A DNA stretch of 64,000 nt, taken from NCBI RefSeq assembly GCF_036345155.1, contig NZ_CP107772.1, positions 4,526,001-4,590,000 of the forward strand, read 5' to 3'. Within the stretch, counting starts at the first letter, position 1; each line of letters starts with the position of its first letter. The translations under genes were made by a program, and so were the position numbers. The stretch comes from Streptomyces sp. NBC_00582 (GTDB lineage: Bacteria; Actinomycetota; Actinomycetes; Streptomycetales; Streptomycetaceae). This document shows positions 44,433 through 53,558 of the stretch, piece by piece. The notes beneath the pieces were generated by a model. That model ran no database searches and had not been told where the DNA came from. It saw nothing but the letters and a program-made list of their open reading frames with translations.

Positions 44433-45617
44433 ATGACCACTTCCCACCAGCCCGACGGCGGGCGGCTCGACGGTGAGGTGCCGCCGGTGCGGCCCGCTCT
44501 CGATGTGCAGACATGGAAGGAGATCGCGCATCTCCTGGCGAATCTGCCGATGTCGTTGTTCGGGTTCGTCTATGTGATGACGGTGTTGTTCACGGGCGCC
44601 TCGCTGACGATCACCGTGGTCGGGTTGCCGCTGCTGGCGCTCGGTCTGGCGGGGGCGCGGGTGGTGGGCCGGTTCGAGCGGGCGCGGGCGCGGTTGCTGC
44701 TCGGGGTGCGGGTCGACGAGCCGAGCCCGCTGCCGTGGCGCCGGGCGGGCGGGCCGGTGGCGCAGATGTGGCTGGCGTTGAAGGATCCGGTGGCCTGGCG
44801 GACGGTGCTGTACGACTTCGTCCGGCTGCCGTGGGGCATCCTCACGTTCAGCGTCGTGGTCCCCGCCCTGTTCGTGCTGTGGCCGGTCCTGCCGTATCTG
44901 GCGCGGGGGCTGACCAATGTGGACCGGGCGATGGTGCGGGCGCTGTTGTCGCCGTCCGACGAGCTGGAGCGGCGGATCGCCGAGCTGGAGTCGGACCGGG
45001 GGGTCGTGGTGGACACGGCGGCGGCGGATCTGCGGCGGATCGAGCGGGATCTGCACGACGGGGCGCAGGCGCGGCTGGTGAATCTGGCGATGGGGCTGGG
45101 GCTGGCGAAGGAGAAGTTGCAGGAGGGGCAGGCGGACGACGCGGTGGCGGCGATGGTGGAGGAGGCGCACGGCGAGGTGAAGCTGGCGCTGCAGGAGCTG
45201 CGGGATCTGGCGCGGGGCATCCACCCCGCGGTGCTGACGGACCGCGGGCTCGATGCCGCGCTGTCGGCGGTGGCTTCGCGGTGCACGGTGCCGGTGAAGG
45301 TGACCGTCGATCTGGTGTCCAGACCGGCGCCGGCCATCGAGGGGATCGCCTACTTCACCGTGTCGGAGCTGTTGCAGAACATCAGCAAGCACAGCGGGGC
45401 GCGGTCGGCCTCGGTGGATGTGTGGCGGACGGACGAACGGCTGCTCATCCAGGTCGGGGACGACGGCCGGGGCGGGGCGCGGCTCGACGCGGGGACGGGG
45501 ATGCGGGGGCTCGCGGAGCGGCTGGACGCCGTCGACGGGGTGTTCGTGGTGGAGTCGCCGGTGGGGGGTCCTACGACGGTGACGGCGGAGCTGCCGTGGC
45601 GGGAGCCGGAGCGGTAG
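44433..45617 (+). CDS. Membrane sensor histidine kinase (NarL/DesK type)
   Basis: 394 residues. Four hydrophobic segments span about residues 35-75 and 130-160. A HisKA_3 box follows, RRIERDLHDGAQARLVNLAM with H208 the predicted phosphoacceptor. The HATPase domain has TVSELLQNISKHS, VGDDGRGGARL and GMRGLAERL. No extracellular sensor domain is apparent, so it probably senses within the membrane. It is the first of two tandem paralogues with a response regulator downstream. Confidence 0.92.
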   Translation: MTTSHQPDGGRLDGEVPPVRPALDVQTWKEIAHLLANLPMSLFGFVYVMTVLFTGASLTITVVGLPLLALGLAGARVVGRFERARARLLLGVRVDEPSPLPWRRAGGPVAQMWLALKDPVAWRTVLYDFVRLPWGILTFSVVVPALFVLWPVLPYLARGLTNVDRAMVRALLSPSDELERRIAELESDRGVVVDTAAADLRRIERDLHDGAQARLVNLAMGLGLAKEKLQEGQADDAVAAMVEEAHGEVKLALQELRDLARGIHPAVLTDRGLDAALSAVASRCTVPVKVTVDLVSRPAPAIEGIAYFTVSELLQNISKHSGARSASVDVWRTDERLLIQVGDDGRGGARLDAGTGMRGLAERLDAVDGVFVVESPVGGPTTVTAELPWREPER

Positions 45618-45771
45618 CCGGGGCGGTAGCGCCGAGGTAGGGAAAACCCCCCTTTCGACAGACCGACGGACTGGATGGCCCGCGGGGGCGGTGCCGGGGA
45701 GGGTGGAGGCGGGTCACAGCGGCTGCGCGATGAGCGGGGCGTGTGGAGACGAGTAGAAACGGACGGCGCCG

Positions 45772-47142
45772 ATGGCCACGCAGTATGGGCGGTACGGGAC
45801 GTATGGGCGGGACGAGGGCGAGTACGCGTACGGGGCCCGTGAGGGTCGACGGCGCCGGATGCCCGCCGTGCTGCTCGAGCCGGTGAGCGGGCGGCACTGG
45901 CGTGAGCTCGCCTATGTGCTGCTCGGTTTCCCGGTGAGTGTCACGCTGTTCGTGTTCACCGTGACCATGCTGTCGGTCGGGGCGGGGCTGCTGGTGACGT
46001 TCCTCGGCATTCCGGTGCTGGCGGCGGGCCTGGCGGCCTGCCGGGGCTTCGGGGTGGTGGAACGGGCGAGGGCGCGGGGGCTGCTGGGGCTGGAGGTGCG
46101 GGATCCGGAGCCGTTGCGGGTGCGGGGGCGGGACGGGCGTGCCGGGGTGATGGCGTGGATGGCGGCCGTGCTGCGGAGCGGGAGCTCGTGGCGGCATGCC
46201 CTGTTCGTGCTGGTGCAGTTTCCGTGGGCGGTGTTCTCGTTCTGCGTGACGCTCACGGTGTGGGTGTTCGGCTGGACGATGCTGACGTATCCGCTGTGGT
46301 TCTGGGTGTTCCCGATGTACGCGGGGCAGGACGGCCTTCAGCTGTACGGCGACCAGCACCACCGGGTGTACCTGGACAACCCCTTCGAGATCACCGTCAC
46401 GGCGTCGGTGGGGCTGCTCGTCACGCTGGCGACGCCGTGGATCGTGCGGGCGCTGACGACGGTGGACCGGCTGCTGGTGCACGGGCTGCTCGGGCCGTCG
46501 CGGCTGGCGTCACGGGTGGTGGAGCTGGAGTCGGACCGGGGGGTGGTGGTGGACACGGCGGCGGCGGATCTGCGGCGGATCGAGCGGGATCTGCACGACG
46601 GGGCGCAGGCGCGGCTGGTGGCGCTGGCGATGGATCTGGGGCTGGCGAAGGAGAGGCTGCGGGAGGATCCGCGGGGGGCGGCGCGGATGGTGGACGAGGC
46701 GCACGGCGAGGTGAAGACGGCGCTGCAGGAGCTGCGGGATCTGGCGCGGGGGATTCATCCCGCGGTGCTGACCGACCGGGGGCTGGACGCGGCGTTGTCG
46801 GCGGTGGCTTCGCGGTGCACGGTGCCGGTGCGGGTGGAGGTGGATCTGGGGGCGCGGCCGGTGGCCGCGATCGAGGGGATCGCTTATTTCACGGTGTCGG
46901 AGTTGTTGCAGAACGTGAGCAAGCACAGCCGGGCTCGGTCGGCGTCGGTGGATGTGTGGCGGGTGGAGGATCGGTTGATGCTGCAGGTGGTGGATGACGG
47001 GGTGGGTGGCGCGGAGGCCTCGGGCGGGTCCGGGCTGGCGGGGCTGGCGGAGCGGTTGGACGCGGTGGACGGGATTCTGGTGGTGGATTCGCCGGTCGGG
47101 GGGCCCACGCGGGTGACGGCGGAGCTGCCCTGGCGGGCGTGA
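45772..47142 (+). CDS. Second membrane sensor histidine kinase, paralogue of the preceding gene
   Basis: 456 residues. The architecture matches its neighbour but with a Tyr/Gly-rich N-terminus and longer membrane part; H275 lies in RRIERDLHDGAQARLVALAM. The loop between helices (MYAGQDGLQLYGDQHHRVYL) is longer than in the first kinase. From the linker to the HATPase domain the two genes are nearly identical in DNA. Both probably signal to the single downstream regulator. Confidence 0.92.
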   Translation: MATQYGRYGTYGRDEGEYAYGAREGRRRRMPAVLLEPVSGRHWRELAYVLLGFPVSVTLFVFTVTMLSVGAGLLVTFLGIPVLAAGLAACRGFGVVERARARGLLGLEVRDPEPLRVRGRDGRAGVMAWMAAVLRSGSSWRHALFVLVQFPWAVFSFCVTLTVWVFGWTMLTYPLWFWVFPMYAGQDGLQLYGDQHHRVYLDNPFEITVTASVGLLVTLATPWIVRALTTVDRLLVHGLLGPSRLASRVVELESDRGVVVDTAAADLRRIERDLHDGAQARLVALAMDLGLAKERLREDPRGAARMVDEAHGEVKTALQELRDLARGIHPAVLTDRGLDAALSAVASRCTVPVRVEVDLGARPVAAIEGIAYFTVSELLQNVSKHSRARSASVDVWRVEDRLMLQVVDDGVGGAEASGGSGLAGLAERLDAVDGILVVDSPVGGPTRVTAELPWRA

Positions 47143-47228
47143 GGTGCCGGCCCCGCCGCCCGCCGCCCTCGCCCGCCCTCGCCCTGGCGGGCGTGAGGTG
47201 CCGGCCCCGCCGCCCGCCGCCCTCGCCC
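47127..47228 (+). repeat. 54-bp-period direct duplication across the second kinase stop codon
   Basis: A 48-base sequence at 47127-47174 recurs exactly at 47181-47228, duplicating the last coding bases, the stop and the following GC-rich stretch. The remaining spacer to 47496 is C-rich and shows no gene. Confidence 0.9.
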
Positions 47229-47496
47229 TTCCCGTCCTCCAGACGCTCCGCCCCTCGCTCCTCCGCCCCCGCCGAGGGGCACCGCCCCCTGGACCCCCGG
47301 AAGGGCCGCGTCCGGTTCTGTCGGGAAGTCGCACCCCCACCCCGCAGGGCCCTATTCCCGCCCTCGTCCCGGTCTCTTCGCGTCGTCCTCCCCTGGCATC
47401 GGCCCATTGACAGGCACAGAGGGCCCCCTTGCTGGAATGCTGGAGGTGTTCGACTGACGGGTGGACGGCTGGGGGGCCGGGAGCGTGGAGGACAGG

Positions 47497-48156
47497 GTGC
47501 GGGTGGTCATCGCCGAGGACTCGGTGCTGTTGCGGGAGGGGCTGACCCGGTTGCTGACCGACCGGGGGCACGAGGTGGTCGCGGGGGTCGGGGACGCCGA
47601 CGCGTTGGTCAAGACGATCACCGAGCTGCATGACGAGGGGGCGCTGCCGGACGTGGTCGTCGCCGATGTGCGGATGCCGCCCACGCACACCGACGAGGGG
47701 GTGCGGGCCGCCGTACAGCTGAGGAAGGCGCATCCGGGGCTCGGGGTGCTGGTGCTGTCACAGTACGTGGAGGAGAGGTACGCCACCGAACTGCTGGCCG
47801 GTTCGAGTCGCGGGGTGGGGTATCTGCTCAAGGACCGGGTCGCCGAGGTGCGGGAGTTCGTGGACGCCGTGGTGCGGGTGGCCTCCGGGGGGACCGCGCT
47901 CGATCCGGAGGTGGTCGCGCAGCTGCTGGGGCGCAGCAGGAAGCAGGACGTGCTCGCCGCCCTCACCCCGCGTGAGCGGGAGGTGCTGGGGCTGATGGCC
48001 GAGGGGCGGACCAACTCCGCCGTCGCCCGGCAGCTCGTCGTCAGCGACGGGGCCGTGGAGAAGCACGTCAGCAACATCTTCCTGAAGCTGGGGCTCTCGC
48101 CGAGTGACGGGGATCACCGTCGAGTTCTAGCAGTACTCACCTATCTCAATTCATGA
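47497..48156 (+). CDS. NarL/FixJ-family response regulator
   Basis: 219 residues. The receiver domain starts [20 protein letters not shown], with acidic E7/D8, phosphoacceptor D57 in VVVADVRMP, and K108-type lysine in [10 protein letters not shown]. The LuxR-type HTH is [20 protein letters not shown] then [14 protein letters not shown]. The GTG at 47497 has GGAGG five bases upstream; GTG codons 12 and 36 bases earlier are less likely. It is presumably the partner of the two kinases. Targets may include nuoA and korA. Confidence 0.9.
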   Translation: MRVVIAEDSVLLREGLTRLLTDRGHEVVAGVGDADALVKTITELHDEGALPDVVVADVRMPPTHTDEGVRAAVQLRKAHPGLGVLVLSQYVEERYATELLAGSSRGVGYLLKDRVAEVREFVDAVVRVASGGTALDPEVVAQLLGRSRKQDVLAALTPREREVLGLMAEGRTNSAVARQLVVSDGAVEKHVSNIFLKLGLSPSDGDHRRVLAVLTYLNS

Positions 48157-48440
48157 GCGAGTGGCACTGTGGCCCGACGGTGATCCTTGAAGGCGTTGAA
48201 GGTGATCGGACCGCGTCCGGCGTCGTTCCCCGCGTGAACCGGGGAACTCGGTCGGTGCGTCTACCAGGGCGACACCGTGGGGCGGGAAATCATGACAAGT
48301 CGGGGTGCCGGGCCGTCTCGGGGCAGTGACCGTCATACGAACGGCCGAGGGAAGGCGACCCTTACAGACGTAGGGTTGATCCAGGGAGGGCCTTCACGAA
48401 GACCCCTCCGGGACAGCCACCTCGAGGGAGGTCCAGTTCA

Positions 48441-50393
48441 GTGACCAGTCGGGTCAGCAGCGCAACGGGACAGACCGGGCAGGCCGAGCAGGCCGACGGG
48501 ACCGTCGTGGGAGAGCAGCGCAAACCGGGCGCGACGGCGAAGGACGTACGCCGTCTCGACCGGGTGATCATCAGGTTCGCGGGTGACTCGGGTGACGGTA
48601 TGCAGCTCACCGGTGACCGGTTCACCTCGGAGACGGCGTCGTTCGGCAACGATCTGTCCACCCTGCCGAACTTCCCCGCCGAGATCCGCGCGCCCGCCGG
48701 CACGCTGCCCGGCGTCTCCTCGTTCCAGTTGCACTTCGCCGACCACGACATCCTCACCCCGGGCGACGCGCCGAATGTGCTGGTCGCGATGAATCCGGCG
48801 GCCCTGAAGGCGAACATCGCGGATGTGCCGCGCGGGGCGGAGATCATCGTCAACACCGACGAGTTCACCAAGCGTGCGATGCAGAAGGTGGGGTACGCGG
48901 CCTCGCCGCTGGAGGACGGCTCCCTCGACGGCTACCAGCTCCATCCGGTCCCGCTGACCACCCTGACCGTCGAGGCTCTCAAGGAATTCGACCTCACCCG
49001 CAAGGAGGCCGAGCGCAGCAAGAACATGTTCGCGCTCGGCCTCCTTTCGTGGATGTACCACCGGCCCACCGAGGGCACCGAGAAGTTCCTGAGATCGAAG
49101 TTCGCGAAGAAGCCCGACATCGCGGCCGCCAACATCGCCGCCTTCCGCGCCGGGTGGAACTTCGGGGAGACGACCGAGGACTTCGCCGTCAGTTATGAGG
49201 TCGCCCCGGCCGCGAAGGCCTTCCCCGTGGGGACCTACCGGAACATCTCCGGGAACCTGGCGCTCGCGTACGGGCTGGTCACGGCCTCGCGGCAGGCGGA
49301 TCTGCCGCTGTTCCTCGGCTCGTACCCGATCACACCGGCCTCGGACATCCTGCACGAGCTGAGCCGGCACAAGAACTTCGGTGTGCGCACCTTCCAGGCC
49401 GAGGACGAGATCGCCGGCATCGGCGCCGCCCTCGGGGCGGCCTTCGGGGGGTCCCTCGCCGTCACCACGACCTCCGGGCCCGGCGTGGCGCTGAAGTCCG
49501 AGACCATCGGGCTCGCGGTGTCGCTGGAGCTGCCGCTGCTGGTCGTCGACATCCAGCGGGGCGGCCCCTCCACCGGGCTGCCGACCAAGACCGAGCAGGC
49601 GGATCTGCTGCAGGCCATGTACGGGCGCAACGGCGAGGCGCCGGTGCCGGTCGTCGCCCCCCGCACCCCCGCGGACTGCTTCGACGCCGCCCTGGAGGCC
49701 GCGCGGATCGCCCTGGTCTACCGCACCCCCGTCTTCCTGCTCTCCGACGGCTATCTCGCCAACGGTTCCGAGCCGTGGCGGATCCCCGAGCTGGACGAGC
49801 TGCCGGATCTGCGGGTGCAGTTCACGCAGGGCCCGAACCACACCCTGGAGGACGGCACCGAGGTCTTCTGGCCGTACAAGCGGGATCCGCAGACCCTCGC
49901 CCGGCCGTGGGCGATCCCGGGCACCCCGGGGCTAGAACACCGCATCGGCGGCATCGAGAAGGAGGACGGGACCGGGAACATCTCCTACTCCCCCGCCAAC
50001 CACGACTTCATGGTCCGCACCCGCCAGGCCAAGATCGACGGCATCGAGGTCCCGGACCTCCAGGTCGACGATCCCCACCGGGCCACCACGCTCGTCCTGG
50101 GCTGGGGTTCGACGTACGGGCCGATCACCGCCGCCGTACGACGGCTGCGGGCGGCCGGGGAGGCGGTCGCGCAGGCGCATCTGCGGCATCTGAACCCCTT
50201 CCCACGCAACCTGGGCGAGGTGCTGAAGGCCTACGACAAGGTCGTCGTCCCGGAGATGAACCTCGGCCAGCTCGCCACCCTCATCCGGGCGAAGTACCTG
50301 GTCGACGCCCACTCGTACAACCAGGTGAACGGCATGCCGTTCAAGGCGGAGCAGCTCGCCGCGGCGCTCAAGGAGGCCATCCATGACCACTGA
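48441..50393 (+). CDS. korA: 2-oxoacid:ferredoxin oxidoreductase, alpha (gamma-alpha fused) subunit
   Basis: 650 residues from GTG 48441, with GGGAGGTCC upstream. Residues 40-230 form the gamma domain (RFAGDSGDGMQLTGDRFTSE). From about 270 the alpha domain has SYPITPASDILHELSRHK and AEDEIAGIGAALGAAFGGS. This is the KorA type of 2-oxoglutarate ferredoxin oxidoreductase, oxidising 2-oxoglutarate to succinyl-CoA with ferredoxin as acceptor. It is preceded by 284 bases of non-coding DNA after the regulator and overlaps korB. Confidence 0.94.
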   Translation: MTSRVSSATGQTGQAEQADGTVVGEQRKPGATAKDVRRLDRVIIRFAGDSGDGMQLTGDRFTSETASFGNDLSTLPNFPAEIRAPAGTLPGVSSFQLHFADHDILTPGDAPNVLVAMNPAALKANIADVPRGAEIIVNTDEFTKRAMQKVGYAASPLEDGSLDGYQLHPVPLTTLTVEALKEFDLTRKEAERSKNMFALGLLSWMYHRPTEGTEKFLRSKFAKKPDIAAANIAAFRAGWNFGETTEDFAVSYEVAPAAKAFPVGTYRNISGNLALAYGLVTASRQADLPLFLGSYPITPASDILHELSRHKNFGVRTFQAEDEIAGIGAALGAAFGGSLAVTTTSGPGVALKSETIGLAVSLELPLLVVDIQRGGPSTGLPTKTEQADLLQAMYGRNGEAPVPVVAPRTPADCFDAALEAARIALVYRTPVFLLSDGYLANGSEPWRIPELDELPDLRVQFTQGPNHTLEDGTEVFWPYKRDPQTLARPWAIPGTPGLEHRIGGIEKEDGTGNISYSPANHDFMVRTRQAKIDGIEVPDLQVDDPHRATTLVLGWGSTYGPITAAVRRLRAAGEAVAQAHLRHLNPFPRNLGEVLKAYDKVVVPEMNLGQLATLIRAKYLVDAHSYNQVNGMPFKAEQLAAALKEAIHDH

Positions 50394-51435
50394 GCCACTC
50401 TCTCTCGTGCCCAAGGCCGAAGGCCGGCAGTCCATGAAGGACTTCAAGTCGGACCAGGAAGTGCGCTGGTGCCCGGGCTGCGGTGACTACGCGATCCTGG
50501 CGGCCGTCCAGGGCTTCATGCCGGAGCTGGGGCTGGCCAGGGAGAACATCGTCTTCGTCTCCGGCATCGGCTGCTCCTCGCGCTTCCCGTACTACATGAA
50601 CACCTACGGGATGCACTCCATCCACGGGCGGGCCCCCGCGATCGCGACCGGCCTCGCCGCGAGCCGGCGGGACCTGTCCGTGTGGGTGGTCACGGGCGAC
50701 GGGGACGCGCTGTCCATCGGCGGCAACCATCTCATCCATGCCCTGCGCCGGAACGTCAACCTGAAGATCCTGCTCTTCAACAACCGGATCTACGGCCTGA
50801 CCAAGGGCCAGTACTCCCCCACCTCCGAGGTCGGCAAGATCACCAAGTCGACGCCGATGGGGTCGCTGGACGCGCCGTTCAACCCGGTGTCGCTGGCGAT
50901 CGGCGCCGAGGCGTCCTTCGTCGCCCGCACCATCGACTCCGACCGCAAGCATCTGACGGAGGTGCTCCGGCAGGCCGCCGCCCACCCGGGCACGGCGCTG
51001 ATCGAGATCTACCAGAACTGCAACATCTTCAACGACGGCGCCTTCGACGCGGTCAAGGACAAGCAGCAGGCCGAGGAGGCCGTGATCCGGCTGGAGCACG
51101 GGCAGCCGATCCGGTTCGGCGCCGAGCTGGGCAAGGGTGTCGTACGGGATCCGGCGACCGGTGATCTGCGGGTGGTCGCCGTGACGCCGGAGAACGAGGG
51201 CGAGATCCTGGTCCACGACGCGCACTCCGCGTCCCCGACCACCGCCTTCGCGCTCTCCCGCCTCGCCGATCCGGACACCCTGCACAACACCCCGATCGGT
51301 GTCCTGCGCTCCGTCGAGCGGCCGGTCTACGACACCCAGATGGCCGACCAGCTCGACACGGCCGTCGAACAGCACGGCAAGGGCGATCTGGCCGCGTTGC
51401 TGGCGGGCGGGGACACCTGGACGGTCGTCGGCTGA
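50383..51435 (+). CDS. korB: 2-oxoacid:ferredoxin oxidoreductase, beta (TPP/Fe-S) subunit
   Basis: 350 residues; starts 11 bases inside the end of korA. Cluster ligands C30 and C33 are in VRWCPGCGDYA and C64 in GIGCSSR, with a further Cys in IYQNCNIF. The TPP-binding motif runs TGDGDALSIGGNHLIHALRR. With KorA it forms an oxygen-tolerant enzyme in actinobacteria, so this is likely a TCA-cycle route to reduced ferredoxin. Confidence 0.95.
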   Translation: MTTEPLSLVPKAEGRQSMKDFKSDQEVRWCPGCGDYAILAAVQGFMPELGLARENIVFVSGIGCSSRFPYYMNTYGMHSIHGRAPAIATGLAASRRDLSVWVVTGDGDALSIGGNHLIHALRRNVNLKILLFNNRIYGLTKGQYSPTSEVGKITKSTPMGSLDAPFNPVSLAIGAEASFVARTIDSDRKHLTEVLRQAAAHPGTALIEIYQNCNIFNDGAFDAVKDKQQAEEAVIRLEHGQPIRFGAELGKGVVRDPATGDLRVVAVTPENEGEILVHDAHSASPTTAFALSRLADPDTLHNTPIGVLRSVERPVYDTQMADQLDTAVEQHGKGDLAALLAGGDTWTVVG

Positions 51436-51470
51436 ACCCACACGAGCGATATCAGTGCAGCTCAGGGACA

Positions 51471-51510
51471 CTTACCTCAGAGCAAGTACCTTACCTCAAA
51501 GTGGGTACTT
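51471..51510. promoter_or_regulatory. Operator-like repeats upstream of the qorB-like gene
   Basis: A 9-base direct repeat CTTACCTCA occurs at 51471-51479 and 51490-51498. A 7-base inverted repeat AAGTACC/GGTACTT occurs at 51484-51490 and 51504-51510. A -10-like TAGGGT sits at 51532-51537. Sites with GTAC half-sites are typical for HxlR-type regulators that control quinone reductases, but no such regulator is in the window. Confidence 0.55.
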
Positions 51511-51576
51511 TCGCTGAGTTAGCGCTACCCCTAGGGTGGGTGGCAGACCCGCTACCCCCCTAGGAGTTCCTGAGCC

Positions 51577-52431
51577 ATGAGCATCGTCGTCACCGGAGCC
51601 ACCGGAAAGCTCGGCCGCCACGTCGTCGAGCAGCTGCTGGAGAAGGTTCCGGCGGAGCAGATCACGGCCGTCGTGCGCGATGAGGCCAAGGCCGCCGACT
51701 TCGCAGCCCGCGGTGTGCGGATCGCTGTCGCCGACTACAACGCCCCCGAGACCTTCGACGGCCTGTTCGCCGCCGGCGACAAGGTGCTGCTGATCTCGGG
51801 CAACGAGTTCGACAAGGGCCGCCCCGCGCAGCACCAGGTCGTCATCGACCGGGCGAAGGCCGCCGGGGTCGCGCTGCTGGCGTACACCAGCGCACTGGGC
51901 TCGCTGACCGCCGCGCTCGCCGACGACCACCGGGCCACCGAGGAGGCGCTGACCACCTCGGGCGTGCCGTACGCGCTGCTGCGCAACGGCTGGTACCACG
52001 AGAACTACACCGAGAACCTCGCCCCGGTCCTGGAGCACAACGCCGTCGTCGCGGCCGCCGGTGAGGGCCGGGTGTCCTCGGCCTCCCGCGCGGACTACGC
52101 GGCCGCCGCCGTCGCCGTGCTGACCGGTGAGGGCCACGAGAACCAGACGTACGAGCTGGGCGGCGACGAGGCGTGGAGCTTCGCCGAGTACGCGGCCGAG
52201 CTGAGCCGGCAGACCGGCAAGGAGATCGCCTACAACTCCGTGCCCGCCGAGGTGCTCACCGGCATCCTGACCGGCGCGGGGGTGCCCGAGCCGTTCGCGG
52301 CGACCCTGGTCGGCGTGGACGCGTCGATCGAGAAGGGCGAGCTGGTGGCCTCCAGCGGCGACCTCTCCCGCCTGGCGGGCCGCCCCACCACCCCGTTCGC
52401 GGAGACGATCGCGGCCGCGCTCAAGGGCTGA
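51577..52431 (+). CDS. qorB: QorB-like NAD(P)H:quinone oxidoreductase (atypical SDR)
   Basis: 284 residues. The Rossmann start MSIVVTGATGKLGRHVVEQL, AYTSALGSLTAALADDHRAT, YALLRNGWYHENYTENLAPV and the GRPTTPFAETIAAALKG end track the E. coli QorB/YtfG protein closely. It probably reduces quinones with NAD(P)H as detoxification. GGAG lies about ten bases before the ATG. The operator-like repeats upstream suggest inducible expression. Confidence 0.88.
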   Translation: MSIVVTGATGKLGRHVVEQLLEKVPAEQITAVVRDEAKAADFAARGVRIAVADYNAPETFDGLFAAGDKVLLISGNEFDKGRPAQHQVVIDRAKAAGVALLAYTSALGSLTAALADDHRATEEALTTSGVPYALLRNGWYHENYTENLAPVLEHNAVVAAAGEGRVSSASRADYAAAAVAVLTGEGHENQTYELGGDEAWSFAEYAAELSRQTGKEIAYNSVPAEVLTGILTGAGVPEPFAATLVGVDASIEKGELVASSGDLSRLAGRPTTPFAETIAAALKG

Positions 52432-52577
52432 CCGGCCCCTCGGCGCCGCCGGGCACCCCCTCACCCCCGCCTGTCATGACCGTATGGCGATACGGGCATG
52501 ACGGACGGGGGTCTTCGGCGTTACCTTCGTGCACGCGTATGTGAAGGCGCGCGAGGACGTGAGAAGGAGGGTCGCCC

Positions 52578-53528
52578 GTGGCCGGGTCGTCGAAGGGTGA
52601 GGGCCGGATAGGCCTGCTGAACGGCTTCGCGGCGTATGGGATGTGGGGGCTGGTCCCCCTGTTCTGGCCCCTGCTCAAGCCCGCCGGCGCGGTGGAGATC
52701 CTCGCCCACCGCATGGTGTGGTCCCTCGCCTTCGTCGCCGCGGCCCTGGTCGTCGTACGGCGCTGGGCATGGGCCGGGGAGCTGCTGCGGCAGCCGCGCC
52801 GGCTCGCTCTGGTGGTGATCGCGGCGGCCGTCATCACCGTGAACTGGGGGGTCTACATCTGGGCCGTGAACTCCGGGCACGTGGTGGAGGCGTCCCTCGG
52901 GTACTTCATCAACCCGCTGGTCACCATCGCGATGGGTGTGCTGATCCTGAAGGAGCGGCTGCGGCCCGCGCAGTGGGCGGCGGTCGGCATCGGTCTGGCC
53001 GCGGTGCTCGTCCTGACCGTCGGCTACGGCCGTCCGCCGTGGATCTCCCTGTGTCTCGCCTTCTCCTTCGCCACGTACGGCCTGGTGAAGAAGAAGGTCA
53101 ACCTCGGCGGGGTGGAGTCGCTGGCCGCCGAGACGGCGATCCAGTTCCTGCCCGCGCTGGGATATCTGCTGTGGCTGTCGGCGCACGGCGGCGCCACCTT
53201 CGCCTCCGAGGGCGCCGGTCACGCGGCCCTGCTGGCCTCGACGGGCGTGGTCACCGCGCTGCCGTTGGTGTGCTTCGGGGCCGCCGCCATCCGGGTGCCG
53301 CTGTCCACGCTGGGGCTGCTGCAGTATCTGGCGCCGGTGTTCCAGTTCCTGCTCGGGGTCGTGTACTTCGGCGAGGAGATGCCGGCCGAGCGGTGGGCCG
53401 GGTTCGGGCTGGTGTGGCTGGCGCTGGTGCTGCTGACCGCCGACGCGTGGCGCTCCGCGCGGCGACCGAAGCACGTGGTGGAGGTGCCGCCGGTTTCCCA
53501 GGTGCCATCCGCCGCAATGGACGTGTGA
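52578..53528 (+). CDS. rarD: RarD/EamA-family (DMT) transporter
   Basis: 316 residues, ten hydrophobic helices in two EamA repeats. Starts GTG 52578 with AAGGAGG seven bases upstream. The RarD-type N-terminus GLLNGFAAYGMWGLVPLFWP and RMVWSLAFVA, INPLVTIAMGVLILKERL and LGLLQYLAPVFQFLLGVVYF are present. Substrate unproven; E. coli RarD was linked to chloramphenicol sensitivity. Confidence 0.9.
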   Translation: MAGSSKGEGRIGLLNGFAAYGMWGLVPLFWPLLKPAGAVEILAHRMVWSLAFVAAALVVVRRWAWAGELLRQPRRLALVVIAAAVITVNWGVYIWAVNSGHVVEASLGYFINPLVTIAMGVLILKERLRPAQWAAVGIGLAAVLVLTVGYGRPPWISLCLAFSFATYGLVKKKVNLGGVESLAAETAIQFLPALGYLLWLSAHGGATFASEGAGHAALLASTGVVTALPLVCFGAAAIRVPLSTLGLLQYLAPVFQFLLGVVYFGEEMPAERWAGFGLVWLALVLLTADAWRSARRPKHVVEVPPVSQVPSAAMDV

Positions 53529-53558
53529 GCCGGCCGGGAGACTGGTTGAGTGGTCGGC

